This document shows, one piece after another, positions 46,102-54,854 of a stretch of DNA of 64,000 nucleotides. Numbering within the stretch: the stretch's first letter is position 1; each line of letters begins with the position of its first letter. The notes under the pieces are model-generated. The model was not told the DNA's origin. It searched no databases and worked only from the letters and a program-made list of their open reading frames with translations. The position numbers and the translations under genes are program-made. Location: NCBI GenBank assembly GCA_003480425.1, contig QUJA01000011.1, positions 1-64,000 of the forward strand. The letters run 5' to 3'. The DNA comes from Firmicutes bacterium AM31-12AC (GTDB lineage Bacteria; Bacillota; Clostridia; Lachnospirales; Lachnospiraceae).

Positions 46102-47946
46102 CTAATTAATAGTTTTTGTCTGCCCAGTAACTATGGTTGGGGTTCCCAACTCATCTATTACATATATATGAACATTATAATCTCCTGGATTTTCTCCATA
46201 ATCTGCCACATACAAATCCGTATAATAACTTCCATCATCTAGTTGATATAATTCTACCCACTGTAAGTCACTCTGATCTGCTTCTTTCCATACTGCTGCC
46301 ATAACAGACTGAATATTCCCTGGTACATTACTTATATTTGTTACTGATATCGGTAAACTACTATAATTGTAATCATAATCCCCTATCGACAACTCTGCTG
46401 ACGGAATATTTTCTTCCTGTACTGTCTGCGTTCCTATATCAGTCTCTACTTCTCGTATATCCCCCAGCTTCTCCATCATTTTTGATTTTTTCTTTAACTC
46501 TGACTCCATCTTATCGATTCCAAAACGTTCTGTTAATGTCTGAGTTGATGAAAATAAATTTGTACCCAGGCCGAGACGATTTCCATCAATTTTAACTCCC
46601 AATGCAGCCAACGTTGTCGGGAAATTATCAAATGTTGTATAACTTCTCTTCTCTGTTGTTTCAAGTTCCGCTACCGGATTAATATATGTAGTATAAACTT
46701 TTCTTGTATAATCGTCATCTACATCTTCACAAAAATCCTTATCCATTGTTGGATGATCTCCAGCAATAACAATCGTTGTGTTTTCATAAAAATCTTGTTG
46801 TTGAATCCAGTCAACCAATTCTTTCACCTGTCTGCTCGAACATGCCATAACATTTGCATACTGATTGTCTCCAAATTCATCTGTACACAATTCACATGGG
46901 TATCCATCTTCAAAATGTGTATCTACCGTCAACATTGTAAAATTAAATGGGGTGCTTTGCTGTGATAGTTCTGTTAATTTATCTTTTGCAAAGCTAAATA
47001 ACTTCTCATCTTCATATCCCCACCATACACGATAATCCGGTGGAATCAGACCATTTTCACTTGCATAGTTATAATCATAAATATTATAATTTCCATGCTC
47101 TGTAAAATATAATCTTCTTCCTCCAAAGGTTGCATCTGAACCAATCATAAGATTCTGGCAATACCCTGCGCTCTCCAGAATATCACCTAAAGTAACTGCT
47201 CCTGCAAAAAAATGTTCCTGTGTATTCATATCATTTCCATCAATGGAAATACTCAATGGTATACCTGACGTATGTGCAAACATAGCACCCATTGTCCAGG
47301 TTGCGCCTGTCATTGCATAACCACCATTCAGTTCTTTATCTTCCCCGGAAAAATCTTCGTTTTCCTGTGCTAACTCTGTAAGTTCCGGAATTACGTTCTT
47401 ATCAAATGCACCACCATTTTCTTTGTCTGCATATGTCATTTCCATTGATTCTAAGAAGATATAAATTAAATTTCTCTTTTGCTCTGGAAATGTCAATGCT
47501 ACATCGGCCGGGTCAACATAATTATCATCAATAAACGATGAATATGTGCTTTGTCCATCCACAAAACTTCCAACATCTAATTCATTCCATGCTCCATGCA
47601 CTGAAACTCCACTTACAATTATCGGAACAATGATAGATGCCCCCATAACAACATACCAACGTTTTTTTGTTCTCCATGCAATAAATAAAATTACGACTAA
47701 TAACAACATCAAAATAGCCGGTACTGCACATACATCCAGATATTCCTGAATCATTCCATCATTTGTTCCCTCTAATGGAGCTGTCATATGGTATACTAAT
47801 TCATCCATTGTTAGATTTGTCCATGTTTTAAACATCCATTTAATACTAAAATATAACAATGTTCCTATAGTCGATAGTAATGCCCCTAAAACAGCTCCGA
47901 TTATTAATAATATTTTCTTTACCTTTTCTCGAATCTCCACTTTCAT
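46102..47946 (-). CDS. LTA synthase family sulfatase-like protein with GBS Bsp-like domain
   Basis: A 614-aa membrane enzyme of the LtaS/MdoB family that polymerises glycerophosphate from phosphatidylglycerol. Three membrane segments lie at about 13-33, 72-91 and 98-113, fewer than the five of LtaS. The outside domain shows FLESMEMTY, a nucleophile region AMTGATWTMGA, VDTHFEDGY and the metal site AGDHPTMD. About 90 C-terminal residues (SSLPISVTNISNVPGN to HIYVIDELG) resemble the GBS Bsp-like repeat, rare on this enzyme class. Its product would be a natural acceptor for the dlt-like operon nearby. Confidence 0.85.
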   Translation of the reverse strand: MKVEIREKVKKILLIIGAVLGALLSTIGTLLYFSIKWMFKTWTNLTMDELVYHMTAPLEGTNDGMIQEYLDVCAVPAILMLLLVVILFIAWRTKKRWYVVMGASIIVPIIVSGVSVHGAWNELDVGSFVDGQSTYSSFIDDNYVDPADVALTFPEQKRNLIYIFLESMEMTYADKENGGAFDKNVIPELTELAQENEDFSGEDKELNGGYAMTGATWTMGAMFAHTSGIPLSISIDGNDMNTQEHFFAGAVTLGDILESAGYCQNLMIGSDATFGGRRLYFTEHGNYNIYDYNYASENGLIPPDYRVWWGYEDEKLFSFAKDKLTELSQQSTPFNFTMLTVDTHFEDGYPCELCTDEFGDNQYANVMACSSRQVKELVDWIQQQDFYENTTIVIAGDHPTMDKDFCEDVDDDYTRKVYTTYINPVAELETTEKRSYTTFDNFPTTLAALGVKIDGNRLGLGTNLFSSTQTLTERFGIDKMESELKKKSKMMEKLGDIREVETDIGTQTVQEENIPSAELSIGDYDYNYSSLPISVTNISNVPGNIQSVMAAVWKEADQSDLQWVELYQLDDGSYYTDLYVADYGENPGDYNVHIYVIDELGTPTIVTGQTKTIN

Positions 47947-47976
47947 CTTCTGAATTCTTCCCTATCTTTCCCTTTC

Positions 47977-48237
47977 TTACCCAATCTTTATACTCGGTAT
48001 ATTATCCCCCTCCGGAAACATAGACAACTGCGGACTCACCTTCGCAAATGTAGTCTCTCTGCTTTCCAATGCAGCCTCCTCTGTTCCAAACAGCTCGTGA
48101 TCTTTAAATCTTAACGCCCCACAGGCACCAATCCGCTGAACAATACATTCATCCCCATGACGGCCCATCACTTTGACTTTTGTTGCATATTTATTATCTT
48201 CTAATATGTAGCAAATATCTCCTGATACGTACTTCAT
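47977..48237 (-). CDS. Small conserved protein of unknown function
   Basis: An 86-aa soluble protein (starts MKYVSGDICYILEDNKYAT, includes VMGRHGDECIVQRIG). It is beta-rich with two spaced cysteines and no signal peptide. I do not recognise a family. It precedes the LTA-synthase-like gene by 30 bp on the same strand and follows the niaR terminator, so it may be the first gene of a two-gene unit. Confidence 0.6.
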   Translation of the reverse strand: MKYVSGDICYILEDNKYATKVKVMGRHGDECIVQRIGACGALRFKDHELFGTEEAALESRETTFAKVSPQLSMFPEGDNIPSIKIG

Positions 48238-48344
48238 TATTTCATCCTCTTTCTTGTACTCACATCAAACTCGGTTGTATTATATAAATTTATCCTTCAA
48301 CCAAATAATTTTACATATTCTTAAATACAATATCACATTTTCTT

Positions 48345-48394
48345 AAAAAAAGCAAAAACAGATGTGCTTTTTCACACATCTGTTTTTGCTTTTT
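48345..48394 (-). terminator. Terminator of the nadB-nadC-niaR operon
   Basis: A 20-bp perfect stem (48347-48366 and 48375-48394) with an eight-base loop and a T-run on the minus strand. It overlaps the niaR stop codon. Confidence 0.9.
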
Positions 48395-48905
48395 AATTAG
48401 CAGTAACTAAAAAACCTTTTTCCTGTAATGCTTCTTCAATCATATCTAATGTTTCTTCACTGTCTGCCACAACTTTATGATAATGATAATTTGATGTAAT
48501 ATTTTTCAATGGACTTGACTTACCGCTTTTTATATCACCAATAAAATCTTTTGCCTTTTTTCTGGAATTAATATTCAGTTCAGCTTCCATTTGTCCATAT
48601 ACTTTATGATTCACTATCACATTTGCCACAGTCCCACCAAGATCTACAATGGAATACAGTTCTTCTTCTGTCTGTTCATCTGTATGCTGCACCTTAAATA
48701 CCCTGTTTACACTGATCGGCTCATTTAAAAGATATCCTCTATGGGTTGATATAATATCATATCCTGCTGCCCGGATAAGTGCGATATCCTGTACAATGAC
48801 CTGTCTGCTTACTTCAAATTCTTTTGCAAGCATAGTTCCCGATACCGGTACAGCATTCTTCTTGATCCGTTCAACAATTTGATTTCTACGCTCTGTTCCG
48901 CTCAT
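48393..48905 (-). CDS. niaR: Niacin-responsive transcriptional repressor (3H domain)
   Basis: A 170-aa NiaR/YrxA-type repressor of NAD synthesis. The N-terminal winged helix (RNQIVERIKKNAVPVSGTML, SRQVIVQDIALIRAAGYDI) is followed by the 3H domain with its histidines (VNHKVYGQ, ITSNYHYHKV) that bind metal and nicotinic acid. The start at 48905 has GGAGGG before it; an ATG inside that site is rejected. As last gene of the nadB-nadC operon it probably represses its own operon through the palindrome at 51208-51227. Confidence 0.92.
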   Translation of the reverse strand: MSGTERRNQIVERIKKNAVPVSGTMLAKEFEVSRQVIVQDIALIRAAGYDIISTHRGYLLNEPISVNRVFKVQHTDEQTEEELYSIVDLGGTVANVIVNHKVYGQMEAELNINSRKKAKDFIGDIKSGKSSPLKNITSNYHYHKVVADSEETLDMIEEALQEKGFLVTAN

Positions 48906-48925
48906 AACACCCTCCAAGACACTTT

Positions 48926-49783
48926 CTACTTATTTACAGCATGAAGATTTTTCAGCGAAATATCCATAATTGGTGCTGAGTGTGTCAGTGCACCGCTGGA
49001 AATATAATCTACTCCAAGTGCTGTCAAACGACCAATGTTTTCTTTTGTCACGTTTCCAGAACACTCTGTCTCCGCTCTTCCGTCAATGATCTTGATTGCT
49101 TCCTGCATTTCTTCTGTTGACATGTTGTCTAACATAATGATATCTGCACCGGCTTCGACAGCCTCTTTTACCATATCAAGATTCTCTACTTCTATTTCAA
49201 TCTTACGTACAAATGGTGCGTATTCTTTAGCCATCTCTACTGCTTTTGTAACACTTCCGGCCGCCCCGATATGATTATCTTTTAAAAGTACGCCGTCAGA
49301 CAAATTGTAACGGTGATTGTATCCGCCACCTACACGAACTGCATATTTTTCAAAAATACGCATATTCGGTGTTGTTTTTCTTGTATCCAGCAATTTTGTT
49401 TTGCTTCCTTTGAGCAAGTCTGCTACAGAATGGGTATACGTTGCAATTCCGCTCATTCTCTGCAGATAATTCAATGCAACACGTTCACCTGACAGAAGCA
49501 CACGAATATCTCCATATACTTTTCCCATCAGCTGTTTGTTTTTCACTTCGTCTCCATCTTTGCAATAGAATTCAACTCTCACTTTATCATCGAGAAGCTC
49601 AAATACTCGTTTAAAAACATCTAATCCCGCAATCACGCCGTCCTGCTTGCAGATTAAATCCACTTCTCCGTCTACAGCCTCTCTCATAACAGCATTTGTT
49701 GTCACATCCTCACTTGATATATCCTCACGTAATGCCTCCAGAATCAACTGATCTACCTGTAATGTTGTTGTAATCTTATTCAT
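48926..49783 (-). CDS. nadC: Nicotinate-nucleotide diphosphorylase (carboxylating)
   Basis: Quinolinate phosphoribosyltransferase, 285 aa, forms nicotinate mononucleotide from quinolinate and PRPP in NAD synthesis. Conserved segments: SGERVALNYLQRMSGIAT, DTRKTTPNMR, GGGYNHRYNLSDGVLLKDNHI and IMLDNMS. The ATG at 49783 follows GGAGA by six bases; a longer frame from 49918 would overlap nadB and is rejected. It lies between nadB and niaR. Confidence 0.95.
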   Translation of the reverse strand: MNKITTTLQVDQLILEALREDISSEDVTTNAVMREAVDGEVDLICKQDGVIAGLDVFKRVFELLDDKVRVEFYCKDGDEVKNKQLMGKVYGDIRVLLSGERVALNYLQRMSGIATYTHSVADLLKGSKTKLLDTRKTTPNMRIFEKYAVRVGGGYNHRYNLSDGVLLKDNHIGAAGSVTKAVEMAKEYAPFVRKIEIEVENLDMVKEAVEAGADIIMLDNMSTEEMQEAIKIIDGRAETECSGNVTKENIGRLTALGVDYISSGALTHSAPIMDISLKNLHAVNK

Positions 49784-49845
49784 GTCGTTTCTCCATTCTA
49801 TACATAATTTTTCTTTGATTTTACAATCTAAAACTTCATCAACTT

Positions 49846-51066
49846 TTACGCTCTGATTTTTTCGTCCTCGGATTCTTCTGCTTCCACGTATGGTGTAAAT
49901 GGATTTTCTCCACCGCAAATCTTCGTTGCTGCTCTCTGCGCAAATACAAGGCTTTCTAACAAAGAATTGCTTGCGAGACGATTCGCCCCATGAACTCCAT
50001 TACAGCTTGTCTCTCCAACTGCATACAAATGTGGCATGGATGTTCTGCTGTCTGAATCAACCCATACACCGCCCATAAAGTAATGCTGTGCCGGAACAAC
50101 AGGGATACATTCTTTTGTAACATCGTATCCTTCTTCCAGACAATGCTGATAAATATTTGGAAAATGATTCAGAATTGTCTCTTTATCGATGTGCTCCATT
50201 GATAACCAGACATAATCTGTTCCATCTTTCTGCATTTGTTCATGAATTGCCTTTGTCACTACGTCTCGAGGAAGCAATTCATTTACAAACCGCTCCATAT
50301 TCTTGTTATATAATATAGCACCTTCACCTCGTACAGATTCGGAAATCAAAAATCTTCTTCCCGGCTTTTTGGAATATAATGTAGTCGGATGAATCTGTAC
50401 ATAATCCAAATGTTCCAGACGGATTCCATGCTTTTTGGATATTTCCAGTGCGTCTCCTGTAAGATGTGGGAAATTTGTAGAATGTTTATATAATCCGCCG
50501 ATTCCACCACTTGCCCAGATTGTATCCGGTGCATAGATTTCAATTAAATCTCCGGCTTTCTCTGCTATGATTCCTTTGCATTCACCATCTTCTACCAATA
50601 TGTCTGTCATAGTCGTATATTCATATATTGTTACATTATCCAGCTTTTTCACCTGTGCAAGTAATTTGCTCGTAATCTCTTTTCCTGTCACATCCTCATG
50701 AAACAGAATACGTGGCTTGGAATGTGCTCCTTCTCTTGTGTATGCAAACTCTCCGCCTTCCAGGCGTTCAAAGTCTACACCATATTGTACCAGTTCTTCA
50801 ATGATTTGGCGAGAGCTTCGAATCATAATATCAACAGATTCTTTACGATTCTCATAATGTCCTGCCTTCATTGTATCTTCAAAGTAACTGTAATAGTCAT
50901 CCTTATCATGGAGTACACAAATTCCTCCCTGTGCTAAAAAAGAATCACTACTCTCCAGATCTGCCTTTGTGATCATAACTATTTTTTTATCTCTTGGCAG
51001 ATTCAACGCACTGAACAATCCTGCAACTCCTGTTCCTACGATTACAACATCTGCATCTATTCTCAT
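49846..51066 (-). CDS. nadB: L-aspartate oxidase (short form)
   Basis: A flavoprotein of 406 aa that oxidises L-aspartate to iminoaspartate, the first step of de novo NAD synthesis. It has the FAD motif VVIVGTGVAGLFSALN, SDSFLAQGGI, the active-site REGAHSKPRILFHED region and HGANRLASNSLLESLVFA. At 406 aa it lacks the C-terminal helical domain found in E. coli NadB (540 aa). The start at 51066 has AGAGG before it. No nadA (quinolinate synthase) is in the window, although it usually accompanies nadB. Confidence 0.92.
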   Translation of the reverse strand: MRIDADVVIVGTGVAGLFSALNLPRDKKIVMITKADLESSDSFLAQGGICVLHDKDDYYSYFEDTMKAGHYENRKESVDIMIRSSRQIIEELVQYGVDFERLEGGEFAYTREGAHSKPRILFHEDVTGKEITSKLLAQVKKLDNVTIYEYTTMTDILVEDGECKGIIAEKAGDLIEIYAPDTIWASGGIGGLYKHSTNFPHLTGDALEISKKHGIRLEHLDYVQIHPTTLYSKKPGRRFLISESVRGEGAILYNKNMERFVNELLPRDVVTKAIHEQMQKDGTDYVWLSMEHIDKETILNHFPNIYQHCLEEGYDVTKECIPVVPAQHYFMGGVWVDSDSRTSMPHLYAVGETSCNGVHGANRLASNSLLESLVFAQRAATKICGGENPFTPYVEAEESEDEKIRA

Positions 51067-51189
51067 TACGAAACCTCTTTCTAATATGCTGAATTTATTG
51101 TACAAATTTCCATCTTGGTTTGATTCATTTCTCTGCACATTTATTGCTGCTTACCTTATCTCTGCTAAGCAGTCACGCATATTGTTGTC

Positions 51190-51218
51190 ATTATAGCATC
51201 CGCCTTTACATCTGACAA
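51190..51218 (-). promoter_or_regulatory. Promoter of the nadB-nadC-niaR operon
   Basis: On the minus strand TTGTCA (51213-51218), a 17-bp spacer and a perfect TATAAT (51190-51195). Confidence 0.85.
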
Positions 51219-51227
51219 GACAGATGT
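51208..51227. promoter_or_regulatory. Candidate NiaR operator over the nadB -35 box
   Basis: ACATCTG and CAGATGT form a 7-bp inverted repeat around a six-base centre. It covers the whole -35 hexamer of the nadB promoter, so a bound repressor would block RNA polymerase. NiaR is encoded in the same operon. Confidence 0.7.
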
Positions 51228-51331
51228 TGTACAAATCTTTACAGGTATTTTACACATTCATATTTCATTTTATACAAAATAATCTTTCTATTTTTTAAAC
51301 TGCGAAACATATACCAAACTCTTATAAATTG

Positions 51332-51367
51332 AAAAATGAGAATACAGTTTCCTGCATTCTCATTTTA
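51332..51367 (-). terminator. Terminator after the HipA-like gene pair
   Basis: An 11-bp stem (AAAATGAGAAT at 51333-51343, ATTCTCATTTT at 51356-51366) extends by CAG/CTG past one mismatch to a four-base loop. It lies about 20 bp past the stop. Confidence 0.8.
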
Positions 51368-51384
51368 TATCTTATTTTTTTATT

Positions 51385-51675
51385 CTACTTTATTTCTCTT
51401 GCCGTCGTATTTATTGTCTTTCGATAGTTTTCAGCTATTTGCAATCCTTCTACAAATCTGCATGCCTGTTCATAATAGTAATTAATTGCCGTACGAAATA
51501 CATTTTGTCGCTTACCCTCCAGAAGATCTTTCCCAAATACAATCTCCCGCTGATATGGAACTTTTCTGGAATCATACTTCACATAATTTTGCTGATTATC
51601 CAAATTCACAATTAACTGTATATCTTTTCCTATTGTAAGGATATTTCCATCTCTTGTAACCTGTGCCTCCTGCAT
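51385..51675 (-). CDS. Small protein of unknown function next to a HipA-like kinase
   Basis: A 96-aa soluble protein (MQEAQVTRDGNILTIGKDIQ, then YYYEQACRFVEGLQIAENY) with a beta-rich first half and a helical second half. No family is recognised and no DNA-binding motif is evident. It starts nine bases after the HipA-like gene, so the two are coupled. It could be a regulator or partner of the kinase. Confidence 0.6.
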   Translation of the reverse strand: MQEAQVTRDGNILTIGKDIQLIVNLDNQQNYVKYDSRKVPYQREIVFGKDLLEGKRQNVFRTAINYYYEQACRFVEGLQIAENYRKTINTTAREIK

Positions 51676-51684
51676 ATAATCACC

Positions 51685-52911
51685 CTACCAGTATTTTTCC
51701 TTTTTCCAGATTTTCTTTCCCTGCTGAAACAATTTCAGATATTCTATTTTCTGCACAACTGTTTGTTTGATCTCTTCTGCTCTTTTTTCCGGCGTATCCG
51801 TATATGTCAGTAACAAACTCTGTACTTTATCTGGAAAACCATCTAATTTATCTAAATTCAGGCATTTATTATTTTTCACATATCGAAGCATATCTGCTTC
51901 CCTCTTGCAAAATGAATTCACACGAATATCTAACAGATTTTCTTTTTGAGGAATGATATCTGTAGCATAAAATAATGAATTTCCTGTATCAAAAATCGGA
52001 GCCATTGCAACCAGCTTACCAACTTCTGAATCATATAAAAATCCAAAATTATTAAAATGTCGGTCTACATTTGTCAAAATGAAGTCTGTCATAATTGTAT
52101 ATTCCAATTGATTCCGCACTTCATTTTCGTTCATTCCTAATTTTACTGCCTGTTCAATAATCGCCTCATACGAAGACAGTTCATTCGGTATTTTATAGTT
52201 TTTTATCAATTGATATGCTGATACAAACTCATATCTGGTTGAAGTAAACAACGGATTTAACGAACAAGGGATTTCTTTACCTTCTATTTTTGTTGTCTCA
52301 ACTTCATACGTAACATAATTCTTCCACCCTGACTGTTTATGTAGAGTAGTCGCAATTACTTCGTTTACCGCCTGTTGTGCATAATCATTTGCACTTAATT
52401 TCATCAGGTATCGGATATCATTTTTTATAATCCACTTTTTTTTCATTTCTCCCGTAACCGAAGAGGATGGGGAGAATTTTGAAATGTTGGCATTTATATC
52501 TATTTTCTCCGAATCAGTCAAAAGCAATCCCAATTCGTCTGAGAATGTATTTTCATAAAAATTCAAATTTTTCCAATATAGTTCTTTCCCTAATGGCTGC
52601 ATCCAATAATGGTCTGTAAGGCTTAATCCATACCCCGATAACATCAAGGACAGATTGGACTCCTCATGCAGAAAATTTAACGCCTGCTGTATTCCTCTTC
52701 TCGAATCCGGGATTGCTCTTGATTCCCACCAAGATAATATGCTATTTGGACTATCTTCACTACAGCCAACTGGTAATTCTTTTGGCAAATACGTAGCCAA
52801 CACGTGTTCTATCTTTCCGGAGGTCAAATCAATTGCAACCATAGCCACATCCAGATCTTTATGTTTTAACACAAAGAGATTATTCGGAACATTGGATTCT
52901 ATTGTACTCAT
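51685..52911 (-). CDS. HipA-like kinase domain protein
   Basis: A 408-aa protein with the catalytic signature of HipA-type kinases: TNVDRHFNNFGFLYD (catalytic Asp and Asn) and MAPIFDTGNSLFY (the metal-binding DTG). The N-terminal half does not look like the usual HipA subdomain 1 and no HipB is adjacent. The ATG at 52911 has GGAGGT seven bases before it. It follows metG by 28 bp on the same strand. HipA inactivates glutamyl-tRNA synthetase by phosphorylation, so linkage to a tRNA-synthetase gene is suggestive, but the target here is unknown. Confidence 0.75.
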   Translation of the reverse strand: MSTIESNVPNNLFVLKHKDLDVAMVAIDLTSGKIEHVLATYLPKELPVGCSEDSPNSILSWWESRAIPDSRRGIQQALNFLHEESNLSLMLSGYGLSLTDHYWMQPLGKELYWKNLNFYENTFSDELGLLLTDSEKIDINANISKFSPSSSVTGEMKKKWIIKNDIRYLMKLSANDYAQQAVNEVIATTLHKQSGWKNYVTYEVETTKIEGKEIPCSLNPLFTSTRYEFVSAYQLIKNYKIPNELSSYEAIIEQAVKLGMNENEVRNQLEYTIMTDFILTNVDRHFNNFGFLYDSEVGKLVAMAPIFDTGNSLFYATDIIPQKENLLDIRVNSFCKREADMLRYVKNNKCLNLDKLDGFPDKVQSLLLTYTDTPEKRAEEIKQTVVQKIEYLKLFQQGKKIWKKEKYW

Positions 52912-52939
52912 GATTTCCACCTCCGTCATTTTTAACTAC

Positions 52940-54841
52940 CTAGCAGATTTCTGCTCCTGCCGGCATCTCTTTCTCCGGTACCATAAGTGCCAGATTGCCT
53001 TCTGCATCTTCTGCACACAGAAGCATTCCTTCTGACAGTACGCCTGCCAGTTTTGCAGGTTTCAGATTTACAAGAACCATAACTTTCTTGCCAACCATTT
53101 CTTCTGCTGAATAATGTCCTTTGATTCCTGAAACGATCTGTTTTACTTCGCTTCCGATCTTAACCTGTGAACAAAGCAGTTTTCTTGATTTTTTCACCTC
53201 TTCACACGCGATGATCTCGCCAACCTGAAACTGCATTGCTCCGAAATCATCAAATGTAATCTCTGGTTTTGCTTCGATATCAATAACTGCCTCTTCTTCT
53301 TTTTCTTCTTCAACCGGTGGGTGAAGTTCTGCAACCTTCTTCATAACCTCTTCTAAATCCAGTCTCTGGAATAAAATCTCCGGCTTGTCTGTTACATTAC
53401 CATTTCCAAGCTGCTCTAAAATTTTCTTGCTTGTAGAAGGCATGAAAGACTCCAGAAGTTCTGCTCCTGCTGAAATTCCTTGAATCAGATTCCACAGAAC
53501 TGTTTCAAGACGATCTTTCTGTGCTTCATCTTTTGCAAGTACCCAAGGCATTGTTTCATCAATATATTTATTACAACGTTTAAACAGATTGAAGATTTCT
53601 GTAATTGCATCTGCTACGCGAAGCTCATTCATTTTTGCTTCTACGGCTTTAGGTGTTGCTTCCATAACTGCTTTCAGATCTGCATCTACATCTCCAGATA
53701 CTCCCTTATCTGTTACAGAACCGCCGAAGTATTTGTTTGTCATAGATACTGTACGGTTTACCAGATTTCCAAGTGTATTTGCCAAATCTGAATTCATACG
53801 CTCTACCATCAGTTCCCATGAAATAACTCCGTCATTCTCAAATGGCATCTCATGAAGTACAAAGTAACGAACTGCATCTACGCCAAAGAAATCTACCAGT
53901 TCATCAGCGTAAAGTACATTTCCTTTCGATTTACTCATCTTGCCATCTCCCTGAAGCAGCCATGGGTGACCAAATACCTGTTTTGGAAGTGGAAGATCAA
54001 GTGCCATCAAGAAGATTGGCCAGTAAATTGTATGGAAACGGATGATATCTTTACCGATCAGATGTAAGTCTGCCGGCCAGTCTTTTTTAAACTGTTCTGT
54101 GCTTTCTCCATCACAGTCATATCCGATTCCTGTGATATAGTTTGTCAAAGCATCCAGCCATACATATACAACATGTTTTGGATCAAACTCTACCGGGATT
54201 CCCCATTTAAAGGAAGTTCTTGACACACACAAATCTTGAAGTCCCGGAAGAAGGAAGTTATTCATCATCTCATTTTTACGAGATACCGGCTGAATAAATT
54301 CTGGGTGTGTATTAATGTGCTCGATCAGTCTGTCTGCATATTTGCTCATTTTAAAGAAATATGCTTCTTCTTTTGCAGGCTGAACCGGACGTCCGCAGTC
54401 TGGACATTTTCCATCTACAAGCTGTGACTCTGTAAAGAATGACTCACATGGTGTACAGTACATACCTTCATAATGTCCTTTGTAGATATCTCCCTGATCA
54501 TACAGTTTTTTGAAGATTTTCTGTACCTGCTTCTCATGGTCTTCATCTGTTGTACGGATAAATTTATCATAAGATGTATCCATCAAATCCCAGATTCTCT
54601 TAATCTCACCGGATACGTTATCTACAAATTCCTTTGGTGAAATTCCGGCTTCTTCTGCCTTCAGTTCAATCTTCTGTCCATGTTCATCAGTTCCTGTCTG
54701 GAAAAACACATCGTATCCCTGACTTCTTTTATATCTTGCAATTGCATCTGCAAGTACGATCTCATATGTGTTTCCAATATGCGGTTTGCCAGATGTATAG
54801 GCAATCGCTGTTGTGATATAATATTTCTGTTTATCTGCCAT
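52940..54841 (-). CDS. metG: Methionyl-tRNA synthetase
   Basis: A 633-aa class I synthetase that charges tRNA-Met. HIGN at 21-24 is the HIGH box and KMSKSKGN the KMSKS loop. A zinc knuckle (CTPCESFF, CPDCGRP) lies in the connective domain. An acidic linker leads to a C-terminal OB-fold tRNA-binding domain (FQVGEIIACEEVKKSRKLL, VSGIKGHY), which supports dimer formation. It lies 13 bp after the GH13 gene in a long minus-strand run. Confidence 0.97.
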   Translation of the reverse strand: MADKQKYYITTAIAYTSGKPHIGNTYEIVLADAIARYKRSQGYDVFFQTGTDEHGQKIELKAEEAGISPKEFVDNVSGEIKRIWDLMDTSYDKFIRTTDEDHEKQVQKIFKKLYDQGDIYKGHYEGMYCTPCESFFTESQLVDGKCPDCGRPVQPAKEEAYFFKMSKYADRLIEHINTHPEFIQPVSRKNEMMNNFLLPGLQDLCVSRTSFKWGIPVEFDPKHVVYVWLDALTNYITGIGYDCDGESTEQFKKDWPADLHLIGKDIIRFHTIYWPIFLMALDLPLPKQVFGHPWLLQGDGKMSKSKGNVLYADELVDFFGVDAVRYFVLHEMPFENDGVISWELMVERMNSDLANTLGNLVNRTVSMTNKYFGGSVTDKGVSGDVDADLKAVMEATPKAVEAKMNELRVADAITEIFNLFKRCNKYIDETMPWVLAKDEAQKDRLETVLWNLIQGISAGAELLESFMPSTSKKILEQLGNGNVTDKPEILFQRLDLEEVMKKVAELHPPVEEEKEEEAVIDIEAKPEITFDDFGAMQFQVGEIIACEEVKKSRKLLCSQVKIGSEVKQIVSGIKGHYSAEEMVGKKVMVLVNLKPAKLAGVLSEGMLLCAEDAEGNLALMVPEKEMPAGAEIC

Positions 54842-54854
54842 CGTGCTCTCTCCT

